Shown: positions 1 through 9,001, numbered from the stretch's first letter. The stretch: 64,000 bases of DNA from Sphingobium sp. (GCA_023266575.1 JAHFPV010000009.1:89506-153505), one strand, 5' to 3'. Numbers and translations are program-made. Notes: a model not told the origin generated them from the sequence alone.

Positions 1-402
1 GACCTGTGGGCGACGCCGCAATCGGGGGAGCCGCCGCTGCGCCCCATCCATCTGTTCGATCCGCCCCAGCCGATCGAGGTATTGGGCGCCGAAGTCCCCG
101 ACGGCCCGCCCCGTCGCTTCCGCTGGCGGCGGGCGCTGCACGAAGTCGCCCGGTTCGAGGGGCCAGAGCGGATCGCGGGGGAATGGTGGCGCAGGCGACC
201 CGTGTCGATCGAACTGCCCCGGCCCGGCAGCGATCCGGGCGAGGTCGATATCCGCTATCTGCTGGGTGATGCGCCCGACCATATCCGCGACTATTATAGG
301 GTGGAGGACCGGCGCGGGCGTCGTTTCTGGATCTTCCGGCTGGGCTTCTTCGAGCCGGACAAGCCGATGCCGCGCTGGTATATGCATGGACTGTTCGCAT
401 GA
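1..402 (+). CDS. imuB: ImuB (DinB-like Y-family protein), C-terminal part
   Basis: Only the last ~133 residues are in the window; the frame is open from base 1. The tail (GPERIAGEWWR, then DYYRVEDRRGRRFWIFR, ending WYMHGLFA) is the characteristic C-terminus of ImuB, a catalytically inactive Y-family polymerase relative that bridges DnaE2 to the beta clamp in the SOS mutasome. The stop codon overlaps the dnaE2 start (ATGA at 399-402), so the two are translationally coupled, as in the usual imuA-imuB-dnaE2 operon. The promoter, where a LexA box would be expected, and imuA lie upstream of the window. Identification rests on the C-terminal motif and the dnaE2 neighbour. Confidence 0.9.
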   Translation, partial: DLWATPQSGEPPLRPIHLFDPPQPIEVLGAEVPDGPPRRFRWRRALHEVARFEGPERIAGEWWRRRPVSIELPRPGSDPGEVDIRYLLGDAPDHIRDYYRVEDRRGRRFWIFRLGFFEPDKPMPRWYMHGLFA

Positions 403-3400
403 GCCGGGGGCGTGATCCTGGGCCGGAGGGGGAGGGGCGTCGGCCCATCGCCCTGGATGCGGCGTTGCGGGCGCGGCGACCGGCAACCCCATCGCCTGCG
501 CCGGATTTCGCCGAACTGGTGGCGGCGACCAATTATAGTTTCCTACGCGGCGCGTCCCACCCGGCTGATATGGTGGGGCAGGCGCTGGCGCTGGGCCATG
601 CGGGCATCGGCATAGCCGATCGCAATACGGTCGCCGGGGTGGTGCGGGCGTGGAGTGCGCTTAGATCGGTACGCAAGATGCTGGCGGAGGATGCCGACGA
701 TCAGGGCATCCGCACTGGCGAAACCGCGCAGTCGGCTGCTGAACGCCGCCATCTTGCGGCGCAGGCATTGCCGCTGGCACAGGCTTTTCGTCTCGTCACC
801 GGGGCGCGGCTCTGTTTTGCCGACGGGACGCCGGACATGATCGCCTACCCCATCAATCGCCATGGCTGGGGACGGCTGACCCGGCTGCTGAGCGTCGGTA
901 ATCTCAAAGACACGGTGCAAAAGGGCGATTGCGACCTGCGCCTGTCAGACCTGATCGACCATGCGCAGGACATGGTCCTGATCGTCATGGCGGGGGAGGC
1001 GGACGAAGCGCTGCTGGCGACATTGGCGCAGTCGGTGCCGGGCGGGATGTGGATCGGCGTCACCATGCCGCGCGCCGGGCCGGATCGCCGCCGCCTTGCC
1101 CGGCTGGCGGCGATGGCGCAGCGGCTGGGCCTGCCTTTGCTCGCCACCTGCGACGCGCTCTATGCGATGCCAGAAGATCGGCCGTTGCACGATGTCGTCA
1201 CCTGCATCCGCCATGGCGTGACCCTGCGCGAGGCGGGGCGACGGCTGGAGGCCAATGCCGAGCGGCACCTGAAACCCGCGCGCGAAATGGCGCGGCTGTT
1301 CCGCGACTGGCCGCAGGCAGTGGGTGCGTGGCGCGATGTGCTGGACCGGATCGCGTTCGATCTGTCGGACCTTAAATATGAATATCCCCATGAACCGGTG
1401 CCGGAGGGGTGGACGGCGCAGGACTGGCTGGAGCATGAAGTGCTGCGGCTGGCTGGCGAGGCCTATCCCGATGGCGTGCCGGACAAGGTCCATGCGATGC
1501 TGGCGACGGAATTCGCGCTGATCCGCAGCCGCAACTATGCCTATTATTTCCTGACCGTCTATGAAGCGGTGCAGTTCGCCCGCAGCCTTGATCCGCCGAT
1601 CCTGTGCCAGGGCCGCGGGTCGGCGGCCAATTCGGCGGTCTGCTATTATCTGGGCATCACTTCGGTCGACCCGACCAAGCATAACCTGCTCTTCTCCCGC
1701 TTCATTTCGGAGGATCGCGACGAGCCACCCGATATCGATGTCGATTTCGAGCATGAGCGGCGCGAGGAGGTGATCCAGCATATCTACGCCCGTTATGGCC
1801 GCGAACGCGCAGCTATCGCTGCGACCGTCATCCATTATCGCCCGCGCAGCACGGTGCGGGAGGTCGGCAAGGTGCTGGGCCTGTCGGAGGATGTGACCGC
1901 GCGGATCGGCAGCACAGTATGGGGCAGCCATGCCAGCGGCATGGAGGAGCGGCGCTTCCGCGACGCCGGGCTGGACGTGGGCAATCCGCTGGTCATGCAG
2001 TTGAAGGAACTGGTCGATCGGCTGCTGACCTTCCCGCGCCATCTGTCGCAGCATGTCGGCGGATTCGTGCTGACGCAGGACCGGCTGGATGAGACGGTGC
2101 CGATCCATCATGCGGCGATGGCGGATCGCACATTTTTGGAGTGGGACAAGGATGATATCGACGCGCTTGGCCTGATGAAGGTCGACGTGCTGGCGCTGGG
2201 GATGCTCAGTTGCATCCGCAAGGGGTTTGCGCTGATGCGCGACCATGGCCTGGGCGATATGACGCTGGCGTCGGTGCCGGGGGAGGAAGCGCCGGTCTAT
2301 GACATGCTGTGCCGGGGCGACAGTGTGGGCGTGTTCCAGGTGGAAAGCCGCGCCCAGATCAACATGCTGCCCCGTCTGCGCCCGCGCAAATTTTATGATC
2401 TGGCGGTGCAGGTGGCGATCGTGCGGCCCGGCCCGATCGAGGGGGATATGGTCCACCCCTATCTCGCCCGCCGGGCCGAGGCGCGCGATGGCAAGCCCAA
2501 AAGCTGGTCCTTTCCTTCGCCTTCACCAGCCTATCCCGCCGACGAATTGCATGACGTGCTGGGCCACACCTACGGCGTCCCCCTGTTTCAGGAACAGGCG
2601 ATGAATCTGGCGATTACGGCGGCCGAATTTTCGCCTGCGCGCGCCAATCAATTGCGCCGGGCGATGGCGACGTTCCGCAATGTCGGCACGATCGGCGAGT
2701 TTGAGGAGCAGATGGTCGGCGGCATGGTGCGGCGCGGCTATGAACGCGCCTTCGCCCAGCGCTGCTACGACCAGATCAAGGGCTTTGGCAGCTATGGCTT
2801 TCCCGAAAGCCACGCCATCTCCTTTGCCCGGCTGGTCTATGTGTCGGCCTGGCTGAAATGCTACCAGCCTGCCGTGTTCGCCGCCGCCCTGCTAAATGCG
2901 CAGCCGATGGGCTTCTACGCCCCAGCGCAGATCGTGCGCGACGCGATCGAACATGGCGTCATGGTGCGCGGCATCGACGTCAATGCCAGCGGCTGGGACA
3001 ATGGGCTGGAGCCGATCACGGTGGACGATCCTGATGCGGGCAAGCATTGGACCCCGGCCAATCGCCGCTGGGGCGACATCGTCCCGCGCCACCGCAAGGA
3101 CGGGGCGTTTGCGCTGCGGCTGGGCTTTCGCCAGATTGACGGGTTTCGCGAGGCATGGGGAGAGGCGATTGCGGCGGATCGCGCGGCATCCGGTCCTTTC
3201 GCCACGATCGAGGAACTGGGGCGGCGGGTGCGGCTGCCTGCCCGCGCGCTGCATTTGCTGGCCGATGCCGACGCCTGCCGCTCGATCGGGCGCGAACGGC
3301 GCGATGCGGCCTGGGACGTGCGGCGGATGCCAGCAGGCGAACTGCCGCTATTCGCCGCCGCCCGCGCGCGCGAATTGGGGGAGGAAGCCGACGCCGCGCT

Positions 3401-3944
3401 GCCGCCCATGCCCTTGTCCGAAGCGGTAGCGGCGGATTATCAGCTGATCCGCCTGTCGCTCAAACAGCATCCCATGACTTTCCTGCGCCCGCTTTTCGCG
3501 GCCGAAGGGCTGCTGACCAGCGAGCAGATGAACAGCGTGAAAAATGGCGCGCGGGCCAAAGTGGCGGGGGTAGTGCTGGTGCGGCAGCGACCGGGCAAGG
3601 GCAATGCGATCTTCGCGACGCTGGAAGATGAGACCGGCATCGTCAATATCCTGCTCTGGGCCAGGATGCTGGACCGCTATCGCCTGCCGGTCATGGCCGC
3701 GCGGCTGATGGAGGCGCATGGCGTGGTGCAGCGGGTGCGGGAGGGGCCGGTCGATGTATTGCACCTGATGGCTGATCGCATCGTGGATCGCACCGCTGAA
3801 CTCGATCGCCTGTCAGAAGATCATGCTACGGTGATTGAAGCAGGACCGGGCGACAAGGCCGTTCACCCGGTCATGTCGCGCGTCCGCACCCATGGCTATC
3901 CGCGCAACGTGCGGATATTGCCTGGATCACGCGATTTTCATTAG
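399..3944 (+). CDS. dnaE2: Error-prone DNA polymerase DnaE2 (ImuC)
   Basis: A 1181-aa C-family polymerase alpha subunit of the DnaE2 subclass, the translesion polymerase of the ImuB/DnaE2 mutasome. The N-terminal PHP domain opens with TNYSFLRGASHPADMV. The palm carries the acidic catalytic stretch PDIDVDFEHERR (near residue 445) followed by YGRERAAIAATVIHYRPRS. The helix-hairpin-helix and OB-fold regions follow, with ARAKVAGVVLVRQRPGKGNA and FATLEDETGIVNILLW near the C-terminus; this ending separates DnaE2 from replicative DnaE1. Length is normal for the family. The start overlaps the imuB stop. Regulation by LexA is expected from the family but cannot be seen here. Confidence 0.96.
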   Translation: MSRGRDPGPEGEGRRPIALDAALRARRPATPSPAPDFAELVAATNYSFLRGASHPADMVGQALALGHAGIGIADRNTVAGVVRAWSALRSVRKMLAEDADDQGIRTGETAQSAAERRHLAAQALPLAQAFRLVTGARLCFADGTPDMIAYPINRHGWGRLTRLLSVGNLKDTVQKGDCDLRLSDLIDHAQDMVLIVMAGEADEALLATLAQSVPGGMWIGVTMPRAGPDRRRLARLAAMAQRLGLPLLATCDALYAMPEDRPLHDVVTCIRHGVTLREAGRRLEANAERHLKPAREMARLFRDWPQAVGAWRDVLDRIAFDLSDLKYEYPHEPVPEGWTAQDWLEHEVLRLAGEAYPDGVPDKVHAMLATEFALIRSRNYAYYFLTVYEAVQFARSLDPPILCQGRGSAANSAVCYYLGITSVDPTKHNLLFSRFISEDRDEPPDIDVDFEHERREEVIQHIYARYGRERAAIAATVIHYRPRSTVREVGKVLGLSEDVTARIGSTVWGSHASGMEERRFRDAGLDVGNPLVMQLKELVDRLLTFPRHLSQHVGGFVLTQDRLDETVPIHHAAMADRTFLEWDKDDIDALGLMKVDVLALGMLSCIRKGFALMRDHGLGDMTLASVPGEEAPVYDMLCRGDSVGVFQVESRAQINMLPRLRPRKFYDLAVQVAIVRPGPIEGDMVHPYLARRAEARDGKPKSWSFPSPSPAYPADELHDVLGHTYGVPLFQEQAMNLAITAAEFSPARANQLRRAMATFRNVGTIGEFEEQMVGGMVRRGYERAFAQRCYDQIKGFGSYGFPESHAISFARLVYVSAWLKCYQPAVFAAALLNAQPMGFYAPAQIVRDAIEHGVMVRGIDVNASGWDNGLEPITVDDPDAGKHWTPANRRWGDIVPRHRKDGAFALRLGFRQIDGFREAWGEAIAADRAASGPFATIEELGRRVRLPARALHLLADADACRSIGRERRDAAWDVRRMPAGELPLFAAARARELGEEADAALPPMPLSEAVAADYQLIRLSLKQHPMTFLRPLFAAEGLLTSEQMNSVKNGARAKVAGVVLVRQRPGKGNAIFATLEDETGIVNILLWARMLDRYRLPVMAARLMEAHGVVQRVREGPVDVLHLMADRIVDRTAELDRLSEDHATVIEAGPGDKAVHPVMSRVRTHGYPRNVRILPGSRDFH

Positions 3945-3958
3945 CGATTTATATGAAG

Positions 3959-4035
<77 letters not shown>

Positions 4036-4081
4036 ACGCCTCGCGCCTTAGCGGCCTATCGCGCGTCCCGTCAATCGGCGA

Positions 4082-4159
4082 TCAGTGAAAGAAGAGCCAA
4101 AGTAGCAGAATGATGGGGATCGGCACGCCGATCAGCCATAATAGCAGTCCCTTGCCCAT
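4082..4159 (-). CDS. 25-aa single-span membrane peptide
   Basis: A 26-codon reading frame, too short for most gene callers. It begins MGKGLLLWLIGVP, continues IPIILLLWLFFH and stops with TGA. Almost the whole peptide is one hydrophobic helix with a proline kink (IGVPIP), preceded by a single Lys and ended by His, as expected of a one-span inner-membrane micro-protein. A good Shine-Dalgarno (AGGAG, 7-8 nt before ATG) precedes it. From memory, very similar short peptides are common in sphingomonads and other alphaproteobacteria, but I cannot run a search here. Function unknown; it lies between tRNA-Pro and a small lipoprotein on the same strand. Confidence 0.7.
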   Translation of the reverse strand: MGKGLLLWLIGVPIPIILLLWLFFH

Positions 4160-4229
4160 GATATTTTCTCCTGCTGCGGTTCAGAATCAACCGATGGGCA
4201 GATGGAGATGTTCCCGATCCCTTGGGCAC

Positions 4230-4264
4230 AAACAAAAAGGGCGGGCCGTGGATACGGCCCGCCC
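4230..4264 (-). terminator. Rho-independent terminator of the small lipoprotein gene
   Basis: A perfect 11-bp GC-rich stem (4239-4249 pairing with 4254-4264, loop of 4 nt) is followed on the minus strand by a TTTTTGTTT tract. It lies 25 bp downstream of the Asn/Ala-rich lipoprotein stop codon and separates that gene from the 25-aa membrane peptide. Confidence 0.9.
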
Positions 4265-4289
4265 TTCGGAAATCTCGCTAATGCGAAGA

Positions 4290-4493
4290 TTACATCGCGT
4301 TCGCAGCGTTGTTCGCAGCGTTCGCGGCGTTGTCAGCAGCGTTCGTTGCATTTTCAGCAGCGTTCACGGCGTTTTCAACAACGTTTTCCACGACGGCGTT
4401 CGAAGCGTTCGCGGTTTCGTTGGCCGGCTTCTCACCGCAAGCGGCGAGGGCCATCAGGCTGGCCGAAGCGAAAACAGCAGCGATCTTCTTCAT
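4290..4493 (-). CDS. Small Asn/Ala-repeat lipoprotein
   Basis: 67 aa. The start MKKIAAVFASASLMALAAC is chosen because it gives a standard lipoprotein signal peptide with lipobox L-A-A-C (lipidated Cys at residue 19); an upstream in-frame start at 4514 would add seven unlikely residues. The mature ~49 residues are almost only Asn, Ala, Glu, Val and Thr in a repeated N-A-(V/A/T) pattern (ENAVNAAENATNAADNAA). That resembles a short alanine-rich helical or coiled-coil surface lipoprotein, broadly like entericidin or alanine-zipper lipoproteins. A strong terminator follows, so it is probably a monocistronic, well-expressed envelope protein. Specific function unknown. Confidence 0.8.
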   Translation of the reverse strand: MKKIAAVFASASLMALAACGEKPANETANASNAVVENVVENAVNAAENATNAADNAANAANNAANAM

Positions 4494-4649
4494 TGTGTAC
4501 GGCTCCCATAGCATTATGCCGCGTCAGGCACGTTACGATGTGACCCTACGCGAGCGACCCGCATTAACGTGTGCGTTGCACAAATCAATGCTTTTCTGCG
4601 CCGGTGAAACGAAGGAATCACGCGACAGGGCGTTGTCTACTATAAAAGT

Positions 4650-6023
4650 TCAGTTAACGCCCAATGTTTCTGATGCATGGGCGATCAGGTTCAGCGTTAC
4701 CGCCCAGGCGGCGACATTCTGTCGCAACTGCGCCGGGTCGACCTTGTCCAGCGTATCGTCGGGCGTGTGATGCAGATCAAAATAGCGGGTGCCATCCTGT
4801 TGCAGGTCGATCACCGGCACACCGGCTTTCACCAGCGGCGCAATGTCGGCCCCGCCACCCGCTTCCTGCTTGCTGGCCCCGATGCCCAGCGGCGCAAGGG
4901 CCGCTGCGATGCGCGCGGCAAGCGCCTCATGCCCCTGCGGCAATTTGAAATCGATGCGCCAGACGCGATCGCCGCCAAAATCCGATTCGATCGCCAGCGC
5001 ATGTTTCTCCGCGCCATGCGCCTTATAATAGGCGCGCGCACCGTCACCGCCGACTTCTTCCGCGCCAGCCATCAAAACGCGGATGGTGCGACGGGGCTGG
5101 CCGGCCTTCGCCACCTGCAACGCCGCTGCCGCCGCGATGCCGCAGCCGGTCGCGTCATCAATCGCGCCTGTGCCCTGGTCCCAACTGTCGAGATGGCAGG
5201 CGGCGACGACAATGCCAGCGCCAGGATCAGTGCCGGTTATTTCCGCGATCACATTGCCCGATGGTTGGTCCTTGAGCATTTTCGAGGTCAGCGTCAGGTG
5301 GAGCTTCACCGGCTGTCCGCGCGCGATCACCCGCGCCAGTTGCTCGGCATCGGGGACCGAAAGCGCGGCGGCGGGAATCGGCGTCACGCCATCGGCCCAC
5401 ATCTGCACCCCGGTATGGGGCAGGCGGTGGTGATCGGTCCCGATCGAGCGGATCAATATGGCGATCGCGCCCTTTTTCGATGCGATGCTCGGTCCCTGCC
5501 GCCGCGCCGCGCCAAAATAGCCATAGGAGGAACCGTCCTGCGTCGCTGCCATATCGTGGCTGACGAAGACGATCTTGCCCTTCACGCTGGCGGCGGGCGC
5601 GGCTTCCAGATCGGCGATGGTCGGGAAATAGACGACGTCGCCCTCTATCCCCTTGTCCGGGGTCGATCCGCTATTGCCGAGCGCCGCCAGCACCAGATTT
5701 TGGGGGAAGGGGGAGAGTATCTTCGCTTCATCCCGGCCGCGCACCCATACCGGCATCGTATAGGGTTCCGCGCGCACATTGCTGAACCCCAGCGCCTTGA
5801 GCTTTGCCACCGCCCAGTCGCGCGCCCGCGCTTCCTGCGGCGTGCCGGCCGGACGCGGGCCGACTTCGGTGGTCAGCCCTTCGGTGAAATCCCATGCGAC
5901 ATCATCCTTGAGCGCAGCGTCGCGAATCGCGGCGCTGTCTGCCGGGGCGGCATGGGAGAGGGCGGGGGTGAGGAGGCTGCCAAGGAGGAGGGCGGCAAGC
6001 GTGCCCGATCGAATTTTCTGCAT
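4650..6023 (-). CDS. Secreted M28-family zinc peptidase
   Basis: 457 aa from the Met (MQKIRSGTLAALLLGSLL) that opens a clear Sec signal peptide cleaved after SHA; the longer frame from 6059 adds residues that would spoil the signal. A PA-type inserted domain is followed by the M28 metallopeptidase core: HLDSWDQGTGAIDDATGC supplies zinc-ligand His/Asp and the bridging Asp, AGAEEVGGDGARAYY the catalytic Glu pair, SDFGGD a further Asp, and LHHTPDDTLD the last His. It would act as an exported aminopeptidase or carboxypeptidase (compare plasma glutamate carboxypeptidase-like enzymes). The exact substrate cannot be read from sequence. It is transcribed divergently from ettA. Confidence 0.9.
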   Translation of the reverse strand: MQKIRSGTLAALLLGSLLTPALSHAAPADSAAIRDAALKDDVAWDFTEGLTTEVGPRPAGTPQEARARDWAVAKLKALGFSNVRAEPYTMPVWVRGRDEAKILSPFPQNLVLAALGNSGSTPDKGIEGDVVYFPTIADLEAAPAASVKGKIVFVSHDMAATQDGSSYGYFGAARRQGPSIASKKGAIAILIRSIGTDHHRLPHTGVQMWADGVTPIPAAALSVPDAEQLARVIARGQPVKLHLTLTSKMLKDQPSGNVIAEITGTDPGAGIVVAACHLDSWDQGTGAIDDATGCGIAAAAALQVAKAGQPRRTIRVLMAGAEEVGGDGARAYYKAHGAEKHALAIESDFGGDRVWRIDFKLPQGHEALAARIAAALAPLGIGASKQEAGGGADIAPLVKAGVPVIDLQQDGTRYFDLHHTPDDTLDKVDPAQLRQNVAAWAVTLNLIAHASETLGVN

Positions 6024-6122
6024 GGGTGAGAGCGTAGCGAGCCATCGCCCATTTGCCAATGCGTCCCGCCTCCGCTAACTCCGCGCCAAATCCTCTTATC
6101 CTACCGTTGGAGCTGCCCGAAC

Positions 6123-7808
6123 ATGTCCGCCTCCTCGCAATATGCCTATGTCATGAAGAACATGACCAAGAGCTTCCCCGGCGCTGCCAAGCCGGTGCTG
6201 AGCAACATAAACCTGCAATTTTATCGCGGGTCTAAGATCGGCATCGTAGGCCCGAACGGTGCCGGTAAATCGACCCTGATCAAGATCATGGCCGGTATCG
6301 ACACCGATTTCACCGGCGAAGCCTGGCCGGGCGAGAACATCACGGTCGGCTATCTGGCGCAGGAGCCGCAGCTCGACCCGACCAAAACCGTGCTGGAAAA
6401 CGTCAAGGACGGCGCGCGCGAGACCGCAGACAAGATGGATCGCTTCAACGAGATCAGCAACATCATGGCCGATCCGCCGGAGGACGTCGATTTCGACGCG
6501 CTGATGGAAGAAATGGGTACGTTGCAGGAGCAGATCGACGCGGTCGATGGCTGGACGCTCGACAATCAGCTGGAAATCGCGATGGAGGCACTGCGCTGCC
6601 CGCCGTCCGACTGGTCGGTCGAAAATCTGTCGGGTGGTGAAAAGCGCCGCATCGCGCTGACCCGCCTGCTCATCCAGAAGCCCGACATCCTCCTGCTCGA
6701 CGAACCGACCAACCATCTGGATGCCGAAAGCGTTACCTGGCTGGAAAATCATCTGAAGGAATATGCCGGGTCGGTCCTGATGATCACCCATGACCGCTAT
6801 TTCCTCGACAATGTCGTGGGCTGGATACTCGAACTCGATCGCGGCAAATATTTTCCGTACGAAGGCAATTACTCCACTTATCTGGAGAAGAAGGCCAAGC
6901 GTCTGGAGCAGGAGGACCGCGAAGCGTCCGGCCGCCAGAAGGCGATCAATGACGAGCTGGAATGGATCCGGGCCGGGACCAAGGGCCGCCAGACCAAGTC
7001 CAAGGCGCGTATCAAGAAGTTCGAGGAACTGGTCGCTGGCCAGAACAACCGCTCACCCGGCAAGGCACAGATCGTCATCCAGGTGCCGGAACGGCTGGGT
7101 GGCAAGGTGATCGAGTTCAAGAACATCAGCAAGGCCTTTGGCGACAAGCTGCTGTTCGAGGATCTGTCCTTCCTGCTGCCACCGGGCGGCATTGTCGGTG
7201 TGATCGGCCCGAACGGTGCGGGTAAATCGACCCTGTTCAAGCTGATCACCGGCCAGGAAAAGCCCGATTCGGGCGAGATCGACATCGGCACGACCGTGCG
7301 CCTGGGCTTTGTCGACCAGAGCCGCGATCATCTGGATGACAGCAAGAATGTCTGGGAAGAAGTGTCCGACGGCCTCGATTATGTGAAGGTCAATGGCCAT
7401 GACATGTCGACGCGGGCCTATGTCGGCGCCTTCAATTTCAAGGGGCAGGACCAGCAGAAGAATGTCGGCAAGCTGTCGGGCGGTGAACGCAACCGCGTCC
7501 ATATCGCCAAGATGCTGAAAAAGGGCGGCAACGTTCTGCTGCTCGACGAACCGACCAACGATCTGGACGTCGAAACGCTGGGTGCGCTGGAAGAAGCGAT
7601 CGAAAATTTCGCTGGCTGCGCCGTGGTCATCAGCCATGACCGTTTCTTCCTCGATCGCCTCGCCACCCACATCCTGGCGTTCGAGGGTGACAGCCATGTC
7701 GAATGGTTCGAGGGTAATTTCGAGGCTTATGAAGAAGATAAGCGCCGCCGCCTGGGCGATGCGGCCGATCGGCCGACCCGGTTGGCGTATAAGAAGCTGA
7801 CCCGCTGA
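6123..7808 (+). CDS. ettA: Energy-dependent translational throttle protein EttA
   Basis: 561-aa ABC-F ATPase with two nucleotide-binding domains and no membrane segments. Each half has a Walker A (GPNGAGKST near residues 41 and 361), an ABC signature ([10 protein letters not shown] and [12 protein letters not shown]) and a Walker B/D-loop ([14 protein letters not shown] and [13 protein letters not shown]). The inter-domain linker is Lys/Arg-rich and contains the P-site-tRNA-interaction region. EttA binds the ribosomal E site and gates the first elongation step according to the ADP/ATP ratio. The length and the N-terminus ([15 protein letters not shown]) match EttA rather than Uup or YbiT. A strong terminator follows directly. 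Confidence 0.95.
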   Translation: MSASSQYAYVMKNMTKSFPGAAKPVLSNINLQFYRGSKIGIVGPNGAGKSTLIKIMAGIDTDFTGEAWPGENITVGYLAQEPQLDPTKTVLENVKDGARETADKMDRFNEISNIMADPPEDVDFDALMEEMGTLQEQIDAVDGWTLDNQLEIAMEALRCPPSDWSVENLSGGEKRRIALTRLLIQKPDILLLDEPTNHLDAESVTWLENHLKEYAGSVLMITHDRYFLDNVVGWILELDRGKYFPYEGNYSTYLEKKAKRLEQEDREASGRQKAINDELEWIRAGTKGRQTKSKARIKKFEELVAGQNNRSPGKAQIVIQVPERLGGKVIEFKNISKAFGDKLLFEDLSFLLPPGGIVGVIGPNGAGKSTLFKLITGQEKPDSGEIDIGTTVRLGFVDQSRDHLDDSKNVWEEVSDGLDYVKVNGHDMSTRAYVGAFNFKGQDQQKNVGKLSGGERNRVHIAKMLKKGGNVLLLDEPTNDLDVETLGALEEAIENFAGCAVVISHDRFFLDRLATHILAFEGDSHVEWFEGNFEAYEEDKRRRLGDAADRPTRLAYKKLTR

Positions 7809-7819
7809 TCTGATGCTTC

Positions 7820-7863
7820 AGCCGGGCGGTTGCAAAAGTTGCAACTGCCCGGCTGTTTTTCGC
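7820..7863 (+). terminator. Rho-independent terminator of ettA
   Basis: A 16-bp stem with one G-T pair (7820-7835 with 7839-7854, 3-nt loop) followed by GTTTTT. It sits 12 bp after the ettA stop codon. Confidence 0.92.
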
Positions 7864-7870
7864 ACTTGCG

Positions 7871-7886
7871 ATATTAGCGCTAATAT
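7871..7886. promoter_or_regulatory. 16-bp perfect palindrome, possible operator
   Basis: ATATTAGC followed by its exact reverse complement GCTAATAT, lying just after the ettA terminator and just before the putative small-RNA gene. The right half contains TAATAT, which could serve as a -10 element, so a dimeric regulator bound here would cover the promoter. No matching regulator can be named. Confidence 0.45.
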
Positions 7887-7892
7887 TTGAAG

Positions 7893-7963
7893 AGTGCGGT
7901 GCCTTTCAGGCATCCTCTCCTAAACTTTACAGGCCGGTCCTTCACAGGATCGGCCTTTTTTTA
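7893..7963 (+). ncRNA. Putative small regulatory RNA
   Basis: Between the ettA terminator and a second strong terminator there are only ~70 nt with no reading frame, which implies a separate short transcript. It has a 5' hairpin (TGCCT-TTC-AGGCA), a single-stranded pyrimidine stretch TCCTCTCCTAAAC able to pair with Shine-Dalgarno sequences, and a terminator stem (7931-7940 with 7947-7956) followed by eight T residues. TAATAT at 7881-7886 is a candidate -10. Two hairpins flanking an anti-SD stretch is the architecture of alphaproteobacterial trans-acting sRNAs such as the suhB/alpha-r14 family. The 5' end is inferred, and family membership needs a covariance-model search. Confidence 0.55.
7931..7963 (+). 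terminator. Rho-independent terminator of the putative small RNA
   Basis: A 10-bp stem with one G-T pair (AGGCCGGTCC with GGATCGGCCT), a 6-nt loop and a run of eight T residues. It is the second terminator within 150 bp and no gene lies between the two. Confidence 0.88.
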
Positions 7964-7989
7964 TGCAAGTTGCGTTGGCGGCGATGGAT

Positions 7990-8170
7990 AGCGGGTCCTG
8001 CCTTCTCCCTTGGGGGAGAAGGATACGCAGCCTTACCGAACGCAGTGAGGCTAGGCGAAGTTGGATGAGGGGAAGTGCGCTATCGTTGGCGCGGTAAACC
8101 CTCTCCCGGCTTCGACTAGGCAGCAAGCTGCCAAGTCTGCGCAGCCCTCTCCCTCGAGGGAGAGGGATCA
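7990..8170. repeat. Composite REP-like hairpin repeat
   Basis: About 180 bp of intergenic DNA built from hairpins: CCTTCTCCC/GGGAGAAGG (8001-8022), GGCAGC-AA-GCTGCC (8119-8132) and a perfect 22-bp palindrome (8145-8166) of CCCTCTCCCTC and its complement. The arms are CCTCTCCC-like in both orientations, with degraded segments such as GCAGTGAGGCTAGGCGAAG between them. This is the style of dispersed intergenic REP/BIME repeats in sphingomonads. It lies between the small-RNA candidate and the 3' end of the NYN gene, and no coding frame is visible. Confidence 0.75.
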
Positions 8171-8177
8171 TCGAGCC

Positions 8178-8990
8178 TCAATTCACCCGCTTGATCCACA
8201 CCTGACCGCCCTCGCGCGATTCGGTGATGAAGTTGGGGATGGCCTGCACCAGGTCGGACAGCCGCTTATAGCCATAGTTGCGCACGTCGAAGCTGGAGCG
8301 GTTGCCCGCAAGCTGGCCCACCGACCCCAGCCGCACAAAGCCGCGCTCGTCGCGTTTGACCGAATCATAGGCGTCGATCAGCAGCTTGATGACTTCGGCA
8401 TCCACGGCTTTCTTGACGACGGGGGCGGGTGCTGGAGCGGGCGCAGACGCGGGAGGCGCGGCTTTTGCGGGCGCGGCTTTGGTTTCGTCAGCCTTGGGCG
8501 CGCGCGCCGGGGCTGGTGCCTTGCTGACGATCGGCTCTTCGGCCGCGGCCAGCGCCACCACGTCAATGAAGCGGGTACAGGCGCGGCGGAAACCCTCGGG
8601 CGAATTCATCCGGCCAAAGCCATAGACCGGGATGCCTTGTTGCCGAATGCGGGTGACGAGCGGGGTGAAATCGCTGTCGCTCGACATCAGGCCAAAGCCG
8701 CTGACCCGCCCGCTCGCCATCAGATCCATGGCGTCGATCGTCATTTTCATGTCGGTTGCGTTCTTGCCCTTGGTCAGGTCGAACTGCTGCTGCGGTTCGA
8801 TCGCCTGCGCGATCGACAGCGCGGCCCAGGTCTTGAGCGTCGCCTTGCTCCAATTGCCGTAGGCGCGGCGGATATTGACCGTACCCAGCTCCGCCAGCAC
8901 CGTCATCACCGGATCGAAATGGGCCGCCGACGCATTGTCGGCATCGATCAGCAGGGCGATATTGCCGCTCGGCCCGTCCAGTGACGTCAT
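8178..8990 (-). CDS. NYN-domain (LabA/PIN-like) protein with C-terminal LOTUS/OST-HTH domain
   Basis: 270 aa. Residues ~8-150 form a NYN (DUF88, PIN-like) nuclease fold with acidic positions in ALLIDADNAS, KGKNATDMKMTIDAMDLM and SSDSDFTPLV. A Pro/Ala/Lys-rich linker (~155-200) leads to a ~70-residue C-terminal OST-HTH/LOTUS domain (SVKRDERGFVRLGSVG through VWIKRV), a predicted RNA-binding module. The NYN plus LOTUS pairing suggests RNA binding or cleavage, but the RNA target is unknown. It is followed at the 5' end by the carbonic anhydrase gene on the same strand with an 11-bp gap, so they may be co-transcribed. Confidence 0.88.
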   Translation of the reverse strand: MTSLDGPSGNIALLIDADNASAAHFDPVMTVLAELGTVNIRRAYGNWSKATLKTWAALSIAQAIEPQQQFDLTKGKNATDMKMTIDAMDLMASGRVSGFGLMSSDSDFTPLVTRIRQQGIPVYGFGRMNSPEGFRRACTRFIDVVALAAAEEPIVSKAPAPARAPKADETKAAPAKAAPPASAPAPAPAPVVKKAVDAEVIKLLIDAYDSVKRDERGFVRLGSVGQLAGNRSSFDVRNYGYKRLSDLVQAIPNFITESREGGQVWIKRVN

Positions 8991-9001
8991 GCTATGTCCT
9001 T

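Noticed and set aside
945-2456. Long minus-strand frame (503 codons) inside dnaE2
   Set aside because: It is an antisense shadow of a conserved polymerase gene in high-GC DNA; no domain, RBS or conserved motif.
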